From the NCBI GenBank assembly GCA_000447185.1, contig KE647171.1, positions 1 through 55,395 of the forward strand: a stretch of DNA of 55,395 bases, written 5' to 3'. The stretch comes from Vairimorpha apis BRL 01 (lineage: Eukaryota > Microsporidia > Nosematidae). Under the pieces are notes generated by a model that was not told where the DNA came from, searched no databases, and saw only the letters and a list, made by a program, of their open reading frames with translations. Made by a program: the position numbers and the translations under genes. This document shows, in pieces, positions 22,356-34,181 of this stretch (the stretch's first letter is position 1; each line of letters begins with the position of its first letter).

Positions 22356-24394
22356 AAATAAGTTAAATTTTAGTTTAAAAAAATTTAGATTATAGAATGT
22401 TTCAAATTTATAAAATTTTATTAGTTTTAATTAAAACATATTTTTTACTATTTGAATTTATACTTAAATTTTACAAATGATATGGGTTAAAATTCGACTT
22501 AAAAAATTTATAAATTAAATTTGTAAAATTATGTTAAAACATTGTTTTAAAATAGGTTCAATAAAAGCTTAAATATTTTTATTTTAAATAAAATTAATTT
22601 ATTAAATAACAAAAAATTTCTCATGTAACAACATTTTAAAAAATTCAATTATTTAATTTTTTTAAATTAAAAAATTATTTTTACTTAATATTATATTTAA
22701 AAATAAAAAAGTTATTTTTTCTTAATAATTTATATATTTTAACAATAAAAATTTTCAATATTATTTTAATACATTTGTTTTTCGATTTATAATTGTTTAT
22801 AGCTTTTTTTATAAAAAAAATAATTTAAATTTTACTAAATTATTTAATTTCTTATGAATTGTAATTTTTACGAAAATTATGTTCATAACTAAATAAATAT
22901 TATATTAATTTAAGAATTTATTTTAATTAATAATTTTTTAATGAAAATTTTAAATTCAATGGTTTATTTATTTTTTATATAAATCATTATTTTAATATTG
23001 TAAATTATATGAATTATACATTTAAATATTAAATAATTAGTAGAATGCACTATGTACATATATAATATATTTTGTCTTGTTATAATTTTTTTAAATAATA
23101 TTAAATATCTTAATTACTGTAATTTTTAAATTTTAAAACGAACTATAATTTTAATTTGTAAAACCAAATCATTGATTTTATTTTTTAGAAAAATTAATTG
23201 ATCTTTGAATATATTGTTCTGTTCAAATATTGAATTCATTAAATTAAGATTTTATATTTAAATAATCACTATTACAGTCTTGATATTTTTCATATTAAAA
23301 ATATTTTATAATTACATATATTATTTTTTTATATTTTTTCATTTATCTAAAAAAATTTCGATTAATATTATTTCATTTTTTACCAAAGTTCTATGGTTTA
23401 ATAACAAAATAATAATCATTTTAAAAATTTTAAAAGTAGAAATTTTCAAAATGTTTTTTCTAATTATCATTTAAATTAAGAAATATTATTAAAATTATTT
23501 TTTAACAATAAACTTGACATATTTGTGTTGAATACAATAAATAAGAAAACAAACTTAATGGAGGTAAATGTAACAAATATAGATTGATACTTTAAAGTAG
23601 AAAACGAAAACAGATAATGTACAATCTGTTAACAAAAGAATTTGGTTAAATTTATAAATGCAGAACGAATATATTATAATTTGTTCTAACATATGATATG
23701 TTAGAAAATAACTATAAATTGTACTCAAATTAAATAAGTCTTTCTCATTAAAAAGTTAAATTCATAATTATTAGCTAAAAACAAAAAAGTATCTCTTTGG
23801 CCTATTGAAGAGGATTTGAAGGAGGAATATTGAATTTAACGACAATGAACTAATAAAAGTCAAGTTAAAGGAAAAACTGATGAAGTTAAGTAATTGGTGT
23901 AAAAAAGAAAAAAATCTTTAGTTAAATAATCTTTTAATTTAAATAAATTATTTATAATTAAAAAAATACTATAAAAATAATTTAGATACATAGAAATAAA
24001 AATCATAATAATGTTAATTGTTACTTATATTAAAAAAATTTATATAGAAATTTTTTATTTTTTAATAATCCACAATTCTTTTTTATTATTATTCATTAAT
24101 TATTAAATTTATTTAACAATGATGATATGAATAATGTTAATTTTTTTATACATTATTTATCAACTGCTAATTATTATTATTTTTTAATTTTTTTGTTTAA
24201 ATTTTGAAATACTTTTTAACATTGATATGATATTACTTTTTGATTAAAATAATGTATTTTAAAAAATTAATTAAACATAAGTAAATTAAAGAACGCTTTT
24301 TGCTTAATAAACATTATAAATTTTAAAAACTTTTTTAAAATTTTTTATAGTTATATAATTTATAAAAAACATAGGAAAAATATTAAATTAACAT
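22356..24394. other. AT-rich spacer with decayed coding patch
   Basis: Around 23555-23905 the sequence becomes purine-rich and coding-like. It reads, for example, NKKVSLWPIEEDLKEEY before a stop near 23830, but no start or longer frame survives. It is probably another mobile-element relic. Confidence 0.35.
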
Positions 24395-24559
24395 TTAATC
24401 AAAAGGGAAATAATTCCTATGATGTGAACGCCTATAATAATCACGATTTCCAAATATATAGTCATCACCTAAATAATGAAAATCTGGATCCAAATACGAG
24501 TCATATAAATATCCTAATATTGTGTTAAATAATAATCCTATGCTAACTGAAAATTTCAT
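24395..24559 (-). CDS. very small secreted protein, Tyr/Asp/His-rich
   Basis: A 54-residue frame begins with a good leader (MKFSVSIGLLFNTILG). The mature chain is dominated by Tyr, Asp, Arg and His, including YLDPDFHYLGDDYIFG and RRSHHRNYFPFD. The LDP and YLGD strings recall the YLGDPL block at 20.5-21.4 kb, but the match is weak. No Cys and no repeats. The acidic front and basic back give a bipolar charge pattern. Function unknown; probably secreted. Confidence 0.7.
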   Translation of the reverse strand: MKFSVSIGLLFNTILGYLYDSYLDPDFHYLGDDYIFGNRDYYRRSHHRNYFPFD

Positions 24560-25054
24560 ACAAAAAATAAAAAAACTTTTTATAATTTTTATTAAAACAA
24601 ATCATCGATAAATTTTTGTATATAGGTGAAAATGATAATATCTCGTTTTTAATGTCAAAAAAAAATATGCAAATGTAAACATAAAGTTATTGTAAATAAT
24701 TATATTGTGCTATATAACTAAATTTATGAAATTTGAGAAATGTTTGAAGTTGATAGATATGATAAAATCATAGTTCATTTGATTTTTAGATATCAATGTG
24801 TCATGTTAAATTTTTTTGTAAAATATATGGATTCTTTATTTATTAATTTATAAATTAAATGGATTTAATCAAAAATTTTTTAATGAATTATTTTATGTTT
24901 TTTATTAAAAAATATGTATATTAATATAAAAACAAATTACAATACAAAAATATTCATAAATAAAAAACAATATTAATATTAATGCAATAAAATTGTTTAT
25001 TTGAGAACAATTATATAATCATAATCTCATTTTTTCGGCTAAAATTAGCTTTAT
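24560..25054. other. AT-rich spacer
   Basis: Nothing identifiable is seen. Confidence 0.5.
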
Positions 25055-25156
25055 ATAAACATTAGTTTGTTGATCAGCGTCCTCGGTTTCTGTTACCCTA
25101 CCTTTCTTTTGTAATCTTTAAAAATGCTCTAAAGAGTTTTTAAAGTGTTTTTAATT
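25055..25156 (-). mobile_element. relic of unidentified mobile element, copy 3
   Basis: On the minus strand one frame reads TLKTL, a stop, SIFKDYKRKVG, a stop, then QKPRTLINKLM. It aligns with LKKTLECVSMEYRRG of copy 1 and LKMTLESLSMEARRG of the intact copy. The two stops show it is dead. The patch is visibly richer in G and C than its flanks. Confidence 0.45.
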
Positions 25157-27867
25157 AAATGTAAACTTTAATTTGTTCATTTACATATCAATTCTTTCTG
25201 AGTTAAGTGATAAATTAATTATAATGTTATAATTTATATACATCAAAATAAAATTTTAAATTTAAAAAACGTTTTAAATTAAATAATAAAAGATTTAATT
25301 GAACGTTAGTAAATGTCTTTTAAATATTTCTTTTATTATTTTGATTGATGTTAAAACTAGTTAATTTTTAGTGGTTCATGTATACCCAAAAATTATGCAA
25401 TAAAAATTTAATATATATATAAATTTAAAATTTTTTAAATAAAATTTTTTTTAGTATAATAATTTTATGATAAAGCAATAAAATGGTTTTTTTAAATTGA
25501 AAAATAATTAAACAGTTCATCCACTTAAAAAACTAAATACAACACAAAGAATTATAACTATTTTAAACAAAAAATTAATTCGAGATTATATTATTTTTAT
25601 CTTTTTTATTTGAAGAAAATATGATTAGTAAACAAATAAAATATAAAAAATTTAATATTCTTATTGGTTATAAAATTTTATACATAGGTTGTTTTATATG
25701 AAACAAGCGTTTTAATTATCAAACTTTTTTACTTCATACTTTTTAAACTCTCATTTTCGAATAAAAAAATAAAATATTTTCTTGTACAGAACTTAAAAAA
25801 ATATAGTTTTAAATTTTTATATCAACATTATATAACATAAATGTTAAAATTGTTTGATAATTTTATCGTAATAGTTGTAGAATTAAGTGTTTCTTTTTAT
25901 TTTTGTATCATCAACAAATTATAGTAAAAAAACGTAGTAAATTGTATAAATTAATAAATTATTCGATAAAATATTTCATTTAGATCATAAAATTTTTAAC
26001 AGGCAATTAATAATTACTTTATTATTTTTGATTTAAAAGATCTAATGATTTAAAATAACGGTAATTAAAATAAATCATCTTTTACAAGATACAATTTTAT
26101 AAATATTGATGTTTAAATTGACACTAAAAAAACAAAAAAATTATTTTAATATTTTTAAAATATTATTGATATTCTGCTATAAAAAATAAAAATTTTGTAT
26201 TGAATTATAATAGAAAAAGTAAAACTTTTAATTACATAACAAAAATTGTATAAAACATGTTAATAAATTATTTAGAAAGTTTAAATAGATTTCAATATAA
26301 TCAATATCTTTCAAGATAAATACTATAATATATAATTTATTTTTATATTGTTTAAAAATAACAATATAAATTGATTATTTAAATTTTTTTACAAATTTGT
26401 AAAAGAAAAAACATTATTATGAAATTTACAACTTACAAAATTACCAAAAAAAAATCCCTTAAGAAACAATTTAATATTTAATAAAAAATTTTAATCTAAA
26501 ACAATCAAATAAAAAATATTTAAAATTTTACTTTTATCAAACGTTAACTTCAAATGCAAATATATAATTAAGAACTTTTTTTTTATAAAAAAATAATATT
26601 ACTTTAAATCTTTTTAATAATAGATTAGCAAAATTTAATATATTTTTCAAAAAAATAATGTTTATAATTATAATTAAAAATACAATCTATATATTTGTTA
26701 AGACTTTAAAGTTCGTTTTTTAGATCAAAGATTAAACTAAAATGCAATAAATTTAGAGTAAAGAGATGGAAAAAGTTTAAAGAAATTATGAAAAAATAAA
26801 CGAGGGGGCAAAATCAATATAAACAAAACAAAAAAGTTGTATAATAAGAGCGAAAATTTTATAGAGGAAATACTTAAATAAGCTCAAATTAAAAAAAATT
26901 ATAGCAAAATAACTCAATTTATTAAAAATTTATATGATTTTGAGTGCTTTAAACTTATAAAACTTTTAATTAATAAATTATTTAATAATCTATAAAGAAA
27001 CTACAAGAATTGTATTTTTCATATATTTCAAAAAAATTTTAAAATTACACTTTAACATTTTAAAAAAATTAAGAATAAATAATTGTTTAAATTACAAATT
27101 CTAAAATTTAAAAATATACATCTTTTATATTTCTGAACCAACTAAACTGTAAGTTTTTAAAAACACATTTAATACGAAATAAATACAGATTTTATGTTAA
27201 TTGACAAATTGTATATTTTTACAAGTAAATTTTAATATTTCATATTAAGCTAATAAATATGCATATATTTAAAATTTAAAACAAAACTTTTTAAATACTA
27301 TATTCTACTATATAAAAATAAGTATCTTAAAATTTTAACAATAATAAACAACAAATATGCAATTTTACATAAGTTTAAATCATATTTTAATTAAATCATA
27401 AACATAAAATAAAAAATTTAATTTAAAATTTGAAAAAATACATTCAGTACAAATCAAAAAAAAATGAATTATCATACATAAATTTATAATTTTGAGCTTT
27501 AAAAAAACAAATTTTGTTTGATATAGATTAAGCATTTTTGTAAATATAAAAATGTATATATAATTAAAATATAAAAATACAAGTAATTTTAACATGATAA
27601 TTTATTTAATGACAAAAAAATATTTTATTTATTAAAAATTTTATGTCTAAAATCGATTAATCATAAAAAATTATTGTAAAACATCATTTAAATAAATCAC
27701 GAAATAAAATGAAAATCATTTTTTTGATATTATATTTAATTATATTTTAATTTAATGTCGATTTTAATAAAAAATATATAATATTAACAAAAAAATATAT
27801 TGAAAGAATACTATTAAAAAAAGAAATTGTGGATTAAAATATAAAAACATTTTATTGTGACATTATA
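25157..27867. other. AT-rich spacer
   Basis: A purine-rich, stop-filled patch at about 26715-26880 may be another decayed element. The minus-strand frame at 27380-27595 is composed almost wholly of Ile/Phe/Leu/Lys/Tyr and is not accepted. Confidence 0.35.
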
Positions 27868-28074
27868 CTAAGTAGAAAAACTTCTGTATGTTCTTTGGTC
27901 ACTTCTTGACCATGAATTTCCGTATAATGCACCTTCAGGACTTAGTGGATCAACAGGATTTAAAGAAGGAGCTCGTGCATTCCACCAAAAATTAGATTTT
28001 TTAACACTTTCTTTACCTTTTATATTTTTAATTAAAAATGAAAAAATGTATATGATAATTTTCATTGATTTCAT
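27868..28074 (-). CDS. small secreted protein, WW / DPLSPEG family
   Basis: Sixty-eight codons encode a leader (about residues 5-18, IIIYIFSFLIKNIKG), a short basic segment (KKSNFWWNAR) and the block NPVDPLSPEGALYGNSWSRS. The end is Arg/Ser-rich. The genes at 28884-29153 and 31181-31402 share the same plan: basic KxS, Trp pair, PVDPLSP or EPLSPEG, then YGN and SR. The conservation of SPEGxLYGN with 31.2 kb, despite little other similarity, shows selection on the protein. No Cys. Function unknown; likely secreted. Confidence 0.8.
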   Translation of the reverse strand: MKSMKIIIYIFSFLIKNIKGKESVKKSNFWWNARAPSLNPVDPLSPEGALYGNSWSRSDQRTYRSFST

Positions 28075-28883
28075 TAATAAAATAAAAAAAATTTATAAAT
28101 TTTTAATATGTTTTATATTTTGTCCTATCGTTTTTTTATTTGTAATTAATATGCCGTAATATTTATGTAAAACAAAAATTAAAATTTTAAATCTATAATA
28201 AATATTTTAAATGTAAGATTATTAACTTTATTGAATAATACATTTTATAATTGTTTTTAATCTAATATATAAAGTTATACATTTTATTGACAAATTTTAC
28301 ATACATTATTAAATTTTTATAAATTATAGCTAGAATTTTTAAATATTTTCGTTAGTTCAGAAATTATAATTTTATTTAATATATGTTTATTATTATAATC
28401 AATTATTTTATATTTCAAAAAATTCTTATCTGATTTTTTACATATGTTCATAATTTTATGTTTTTAATATATTCTATTTATTATTTTAATTTTTTTTATA
28501 TTAGAAACTGTTATAAATAAAATAGCTTATTGAGTTTTACTAATCATTTTAATTCTTTAATTTCTTCATTTCCTCTCAAACTTAAGTACTAATAAAGTCC
28601 TCACAATTTCCTGATACTATAAGTTTATTTATTTTTAAACGAATATAAAATGATAATATTTTTATAATTATTCTTTCTTTTTTTTATTATATTATAATTT
28701 TTAACTAAATAAATTTCATAAAAACAATTTTATATTTTTTTTAAAAATAATTTTAAAGTATGTATTTAATTTAAAAAAATTTTTCAACTATATTTTTGCT
28801 TTTAAATATAATTTAATCATTTGAAATAAAATTAATTTTCGTTGATTTACAAAAAAAAATAAATTAAACTAAACTTTTATTTA
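28075..28883. other. AT-rich spacer
   Basis: A C-rich string near 28560-28620 has no readable frame. Nothing else is seen. Confidence 0.4.
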
Positions 28884-29153
28884 TTAGATTCCTATACTAG
28901 ATCTTCTCAATGTTCTTGAATATCCACTAGAAAATCCATTACGAATTCCATAAGGTGATGATAAAGAATCATATGAAGAAAGAGGATCGGCAGGTTTGGT
29001 TGCTAATGGATCAGCTGGTGATGGTGCAATAGGGTCGACAGGTGTATCACGTGTTGGCCACCACCATTGTGAACTTTTGAGTTTTGCCTCTTTTCCATAT
29101 AATTTTCCAAATAATAAAAAGATGACAGATAAAGACAATAAGAAGCTTTTCAT
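28884..29153 (-). CDS. small secreted protein, WW / DPLSPEG family
   Basis: The 89-residue product has the best signal peptide in the island (MKSFLLSLSVIFLLFGKLYG, then KEA). The mature chain starts AKLKSSQWWWPTRDTPVDP and carries three Pro-Ala-Asp-Pro-type repeats (SPADPLATKPADPLS), then Ser/Tyr/Gly-rich sequence ending RRSSIGI. KSSQWWW and PVDPIAP match KKSNFWW and PVDPLSP of the neighbour at 27.9 kb. Expansion of the DP repeat explains its extra length. The overlapping plus-strand frame is a shadow. Function unknown. Confidence 0.82.
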   Translation of the reverse strand: MKSFLLSLSVIFLLFGKLYGKEAKLKSSQWWWPTRDTPVDPIAPSPADPLATKPADPLSSYDSLSSPYGIRNGFSSGYSRTLRRSSIGI

Positions 29154-30269
29154 TATTGCTAAAGAATTTTTTATTTAAATAATTACAATAAAACAAGGTC
29201 TCAGATTACATGATGTCATCAAATAAAAGTAAAAAGTAGTTGGTTATGATAATGAATACGTAAAAATTTAATTTAATTTAATTTTTAAATTAATATTAAA
29301 GAATAAATCATATTATTTATTATAAATTTATAATTTTGACATATGTTACTATAAAACTGATTTTATGATGTACTTAGTTTCAAAACAAATCAAAAAACTT
29401 TATGATATAGAATTAATTAAAATTATTAAATAATTGAATTATTATGAATAAACCTTTAGAATAAGTATTTTTATATGTAATTTAAATATAAATTATATTT
29501 ATATATTAAAATAAAATTTTATTACTTTAAAGCGTTTACATATACAATTTAATGTATTCATTGTAACTATGTTATAATATTTAATTTTTATATGACATTA
29601 TAAATTATTTTCATTTCTTTGTTTATAAAAATCAAAAAAAATATTATTTGATCAAAAAATACCACAAAATAAAATTTTATTTTTTTATGATATGATAAAT
29701 ACAAATGTTACAAAAAGTGTTACATTTAATATTTTTAAAAATGTTTATAAATTAATTTCTTTAGTCTATATAATCTTTAAAATATAAATTAAATGTAAAA
29801 ATAAATTTTTAAATTGAATATGTAGTATAGTTTTTTTAATCATGAATTGAAAAAAAATTAAATGTTTTTGAATTAGTTATCAAATAACGAAGCGTCTTAT
29901 TAAAAAAGTTATAAATTAAGTATTTAAATTTTTATTATGTAATAAATATCAAATACTAGTATATCTTATTATTAATACTTTTTTTTATATTAAATTTACT
30001 ATTAGTATCGATTATATACACTTAACACATTAAAAAATGTACATCACATTATAATAAATATTTATAAAATTTTTTTTGATAAATATGAAATGTTGAAATT
30101 TTTATAACATTTTATATTTTAAATATTTAATAAAAAAACATTTAAACTATGTTTGAAAATTTTTATAAATATTAAATAACAATGTTGAACTTTTATAATG
30201 AATAAAAACCAATATATTTTAATTAAAATGACTAAAATTATTTATTTAGGGTATAATGGTATTTCAATC
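29154..30269. other. AT-rich spacer
   Basis: No coding or structural signal is seen. Confidence 0.5.
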
Positions 30270-30590
30270 TTATTTTTTTAATATATCATCACAAATAGAT
30301 ATTGGGCGATTTTCGCACATATTTGATTCCAAATTTTCTTTCTCAGTAACCTCCTGTTCATTTTCCGCAATGACTTCGCCTCTTCGGGCTTCCATAGAAA
30401 GACTCTCTAGGGTCATCTTAAGCATTCTGGCTTGTATATATGCCTGGGTTCGGCTGTCTGAATTTAATTCACTCCTATATTTTTTGTGGAAAGTTGTTGT
30501 TATTCCCTCCCATGTCATGACGTATAGTATAATCCTTGTTTTGTACCCATTCATTGCTCCACAATGGTTAGCAAGCAGATCGTATTTCAA
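30270..30590 (-). mobile_element. best-preserved fragment of unidentified mobile element (106-codon frame)
   Basis: This patch has much higher GC than its surroundings and is open on both strands. The minus frame is favoured because its motifs recur in relics elsewhere: TWEGITTTFHKKYRSEL, TQAYIQARMLKMTLESLSME and ARRGEVIAENEQEV. Copies of these lie at 1.0, 5.0, 25.1, 33.1 and 55.3 kb. The protein is polar, with no visible nuclease, reverse-transcriptase or transposase motif. It may be one segment of a longer retroelement or DNA-transposon protein whose other parts are missing here. No leader or CCC motif is present. Confidence 0.6.
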
Positions 30591-30593
30591 TTA

Positions 30594-31180
30594 AAATATT
30601 TATATTTTTCCAAATACTAAAGATAATAGATTTCTGTAAAAAATATGCAATTTTAAATATTTTTAAATCATTTCTTATTTTTAATTATAAATCTTATATT
30701 TGTATATTAACTGACATTAAATTTTATTAATAAATCTTTTTATTTTTAAATTTTAAAATTTATTGTATAATTACTGTTATTTAAAGTGAATATTAATGTC
30801 TATTCAGTTTAATTATTTATTTCTTTTTCAAATACAAAAATTTAACTTTTTAATTTCAAGGATTTCAACTATACAATTTTTAATTTTGAAAACAATTAAA
30901 ATATTTTTGTTTTACCAATAAAAGTTTTTAAATTTAATTTTAAAAAATTTTAGGTCTATAAATAAAAATAAAAAAATATTTTTTTATCATGATTATTAAG
31001 TTAAATATGAATAAATAAAAATAAATTTATAAAATTTAAGTATAGTTATATTATTATAAATATTAAAAATTATGAATTATGAATTATATTGTATTTCTCA
31101 ATTATTTAATATAAAAAAATTTTAAAGTATATTTAAATAAAATTATTTAACAGATTTTTAAACAATTTATAAAATTTTAA
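30594..31180. other. AT-rich spacer
   Basis: Nothing identifiable is seen. Confidence 0.5.
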
Positions 31181-31402
31181 TTAGAAGCCGATGTTATCAC
31201 TTTGAAATGCTCTTTTATGATTTCTTGATGTTGTATTTCCATATAATTCACCTTCTGGACTCAAAGGTTCAAATTTTTCATGTTCTTCTTTATAGAAACT
31301 ATTATCAATTTTATTTAAAGATTTTGAACTTTTTAAATTAGTTTTTTCTGATATAATAAGCTTAAAGATATATAGAATATTTAAAAACATAAATTTATAC
31401 AT
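31181..31402 (-). CDS. small secreted protein, DPLSPEG family
   Basis: The 73-codon frame has a hydrophobic leader (MYKFMFLNILYIFKLIIS), then a Lys/Ser-rich and acidic stretch, then FEPLSPEGELYGNTTSRN and a basic tail ending SDNIGF. The PLSPEGxLYGNxxSR block is the same as at 27.9 kb. The Trp pair is missing, so this is a diverged member. It contains one NTTS sequon. It is the rightmost gene of the secreted-peptide island, only 250 bp from the tRNA. Function unknown. Confidence 0.78.
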   Translation of the reverse strand: MYKFMFLNILYIFKLIISEKTNLKSSKSLNKIDNSFYKEEHEKFEPLSPEGELYGNTTSRNHKRAFQSDNIGF

Positions 31403-31482
31403 AATTTTATTTTTATATTAGTATTTAAATAAATAGATGAGTTTTGTTACATTAAATTGACGTATATTGAGATTTAACAAAT

Positions 31483-31526
31483 AAAATGTTGTGAAATTAT
31501 AAAATGTTGTGAAATTATAAAATGTT
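31483..31526. repeat. tandem 18-bp repeat
   Basis: The unit AAAATGTTGTGAAATTAT occurs twice in a row and is followed by AAAATGTT. Confidence 0.7.
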
Positions 31527-31653
31527 TTAAGTTATTTTTGTTACATATATATTTATCTATTTATTTTTATTTGTAATAAGTATTTTTATGATATTAAAAT
31601 AAAAATTATAATATTTTTAAAAATATATATGCATTTTAAGTATAAAAAAGATA

Positions 31654-31725
31654 AGGGCTCAGCAGGAATTGAACCTGCGACATACGGATCTGCAATCCGT
31701 TGTTCTACCACTGAACTATGAACCC
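31654..31725 (-). tRNA. tRNA-Cys (anticodon GCA)
   Basis: All 72 positions fold into a perfect cloverleaf. The acceptor pair is GGGTTCA with TGAGCCC (one G-U), the D stem GTTC with GAAC, the anticodon stem ACGGA with TCCGT around the loop TTGCAGA, and the T stem GCAGG with CCTGC around TTCAATT. The anticodon is GCA, and the discriminator base is U, a known identity element for tRNA-Cys. Internal A and B boxes (TAGTTCAGTGG and GGTTCAATTCC) are intact. There is no intron and no encoded CCA. A T-run follows the 3' end, as expected for polymerase III. Confidence 0.98.
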
Positions 31726-32125
31726 TCAATAATCATTGAGGCATATTTATTTTTTCAATTTTTAATAATATCATTTATAAAAACGCATTCTATAATATAC
31801 TTATTAAATGATTTCATTCAATCTTTGATCATGATGATTTTTTTAAGTTACAAAAAATTTTAAATTGTTAAATTCTGTTTGGTTTTTTATTAATTTTTTT
31901 AATGTAATTATGATAGTTACAATAAAAATCGTTTATTTTTAGAGTATAAATTTTAAGATGTTATTTTATAAATATAAATAATTTTTTCAATTAAATATTT
32001 GTTTCATAAATAACTAATATAATATTAAAACAAGCTTTATAAAAAAGTTGAAATTAACATATTAAATATTTCATTACATTGCTAAGTTTTATGTACAATT
32101 TAAGTATAATTAAAAAATATCAACA
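31726..32125. other. AT-rich spacer
   Basis: Nothing is seen beyond the tRNA flank. Confidence 0.5.
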
Positions 32126-32656
32126 ATGAATTTTTTAATAATTTTTTCAATATTTGGAAAAAGTGCTCTATTAGTAATAAAAATCTTGCAACATTTAATT
32201 AACATCTTTCTTGTTTTAGATATATACTGGCTTTATACTTTAGAAAGTCGAGATTTTTTTATTTCATATCATGGTTCATTACCCATTTGGTATGTTATAT
32301 TACAATATTATAATTATGACGATTTTTTCATAATGATCATATGCTTCATAGCTTTATACTATCTTTATTATTACTTTATTGATTTTGATAATATTATTTT
32401 ACCCATTACAATAATAAATAATTCATCGTTGATAATAATTTTATGTTATAATTTTTTTATGAACTATTTAAATTTTATGATTAACATTTGTATTGGATTG
32501 TCTGTTGTTTTAATACAAACAATGATAGCTTTAAATAATCTTGAAAATGCAATATTTTATGAAAAAACAAGTATTATCATTGTAGTTATATATTATTTAT
32601 TGGAAAGAAATAATTTTTTTAGCTATATAAATTCATTTTTTAAATCAGATAAATAA
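32126..32656 (+). CDS. multi-pass membrane protein, array member 1 (diverged)
   Basis: The 176-residue product is almost entirely hydrophobic, with about five or six predicted membrane segments. It contains SYHGSLPIWYVI, which lines up with LSHGSIIAGI and LFHGTIPFIG of the downstream genes. It therefore looks like the most diverged of four same-strand genes spaced 1.2-1.5 kb apart or less. Charged residues are few and lie at the C-terminus (ERNNFFSY, SDK). No transporter or enzyme motif is recognised. No CCC motif lies before the ATG. Confidence 0.7.
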   Translation: MNFLIIFSIFGKSALLVIKILQHLINIFLVLDIYWLYTLESRDFFISYHGSLPIWYVILQYYNYDDFFIMIICFIALYYLYYYFIDFDNIILPITIINNSSLIIILCYNFFMNYLNFMINICIGLSVVLIQTMIALNNLENAIFYEKTSIIIVVIYYLLERNNFFSYINSFFKSDK

Positions 32657-33067
32657 AATAATACAAAAACTGATTTTTTAATATTTTAGAATTGTTTTAA
32701 TTTTATTATTTGTTCATGGATAGAAAATTTAAGATTAATTAAGATTGAATATCATATATCATAATTTAAAGTAAACAAATTTAAACCATATTATAATTAT
32801 TATTATAAAAATAAATTTTAAAGATTGAATAGATTGTTTTTAAATATTAAAAATAACATTTTATAGTTCAGTTTTTTATTGATCCTTATTTTAATATGAA
32901 CAAAAAAATTAAAAAACAATTGTAAGTAATTATAATATTTAATATATTTAACTCTAAAAAATTTATTTGGGTATATTGTTCTTATAATTGTGTTTCATTT
33001 TTGTCAAAATTAAATATAGTAAGTTGACATTAATTAGAATTTAGTTTTTAATTAGTTAATCATAAAC
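32657..33067. other. AT-rich spacer
   Basis: Nothing identifiable is seen. Confidence 0.5.
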
Positions 33068-33118
33068 ATCCTATTTTTTCTTTGTAGTGTATTCATCTCT
33101 AAAAGCTTCCATAGGTGG
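33068..33118 (-). mobile_element. tiny relic of unidentified mobile element, copy 5
   Basis: The plus-strand string TCTTTGTAGTGTATTCATCT, followed by AAAAGCTTCCATAGG, aligns with TCTTTTGTAGTGTGTTTGTC...AAGCTTACAT near 55250. It also matches the GGGCTTCCATAG segment of the 30.3-kb copy. Only about 50 bp survive. Confidence 0.4.
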
Positions 33119-34181
33119 ATAAATTTATGAATAAATATAATTATTATTTATAAACTAAAACCATATAACATCTAACTAGGAATTTAATTTTAACTACCAT
33201 ATCATTTTGTTTGATTTATATATTTTTATGAATACAATTATAATTTTCTATTCATTTAATATATTTTAAAATAAAACTATTTTTCATTAATAAAGTATAA
33301 AATTTATTGTTATATAATAATTTATTAAATATATAAAATACAGGTAAACATCTTTAAATTAAATTTTAATATTTATTATATATTAATATCATTTATATGA
33401 AAAAAATTAAAATTTTAATATTATTGGTTTTATTTTTTTATAACATAACATTTAAATTATATCTAATGTGTATTTTTTACATTATATTAAAATTAAAAAT
33501 ATAATCTGTAAAAAATATAAGATATTAAAAAACATGCCTTGATTTAAATTTAATATTATATTTAAAATTCTAATCAAATTTATAAGAAAAATTAGTTTTA
33601 AAATTTTTCTAAATATATAAAATATTTTTTTTTGTTAAATTAAAATTTATAATAAATTTTTTTATTATTTTATTCATTACAAAACATAAGGTATTATATT
33701 TTTTTATTATTTGAAACAATGTAATTCTTAATTTTATTTTAACTTAACAAATTTTAAATATTTTATAAACTTCGATATCATTGAATACAAAATTTAATGT
33801 ATATTTTATAATGACAAACATTTGTCTAAAATTGTTGACTATTAAAACATAAATTTCATTTGTTATTGATGTTTTATCTATTATTAATTTTAATCTGTAA
33901 AAAAATTTATATTTACATATAGATAAAATAATTTTTCTCAACTATAAAAATAATATTTAACATTATAAATATAAAAAATTATAATTTAAATATATAATCT
34001 ACTTTATCTAATTTTTTTGGTAGTATTTTATATTAATTTTAATTTTTTATTTAAAAATGAACATAATACGTTTTGCAATGATCATTATTATAAAAAATTA
34101 TATGTAATTTATGTAACATATTTTTTTATTTTTTGAAACTTTTGAGAATTAAATATAAAAATATTTTTCTTCTTTCTATAA
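33119..34181. other. AT-rich spacer
   Basis: The minus-strand frame at 33744-33941 is low-complexity and not accepted. Confidence 0.45.

Noticed and set aside
23280..23474. 64-codon plus-strand frame
   Set aside because: Nearly all Ile/Phe/Lys/Tyr/Asn; expected by chance at this AT content.
27380..27595. 71-codon minus-strand frame with hydrophobic start
   Set aside because: Hydrophobic throughout with no change of composition after a leader; a chance frame is more likely than a gene.
28558..28620. C-rich string resembling a mobile-element relic
   Set aside because: I could not align it convincingly with the other relics in any frame.
33744..33941. 65-codon minus-strand frame
   Set aside because: Low-complexity with no supporting context.
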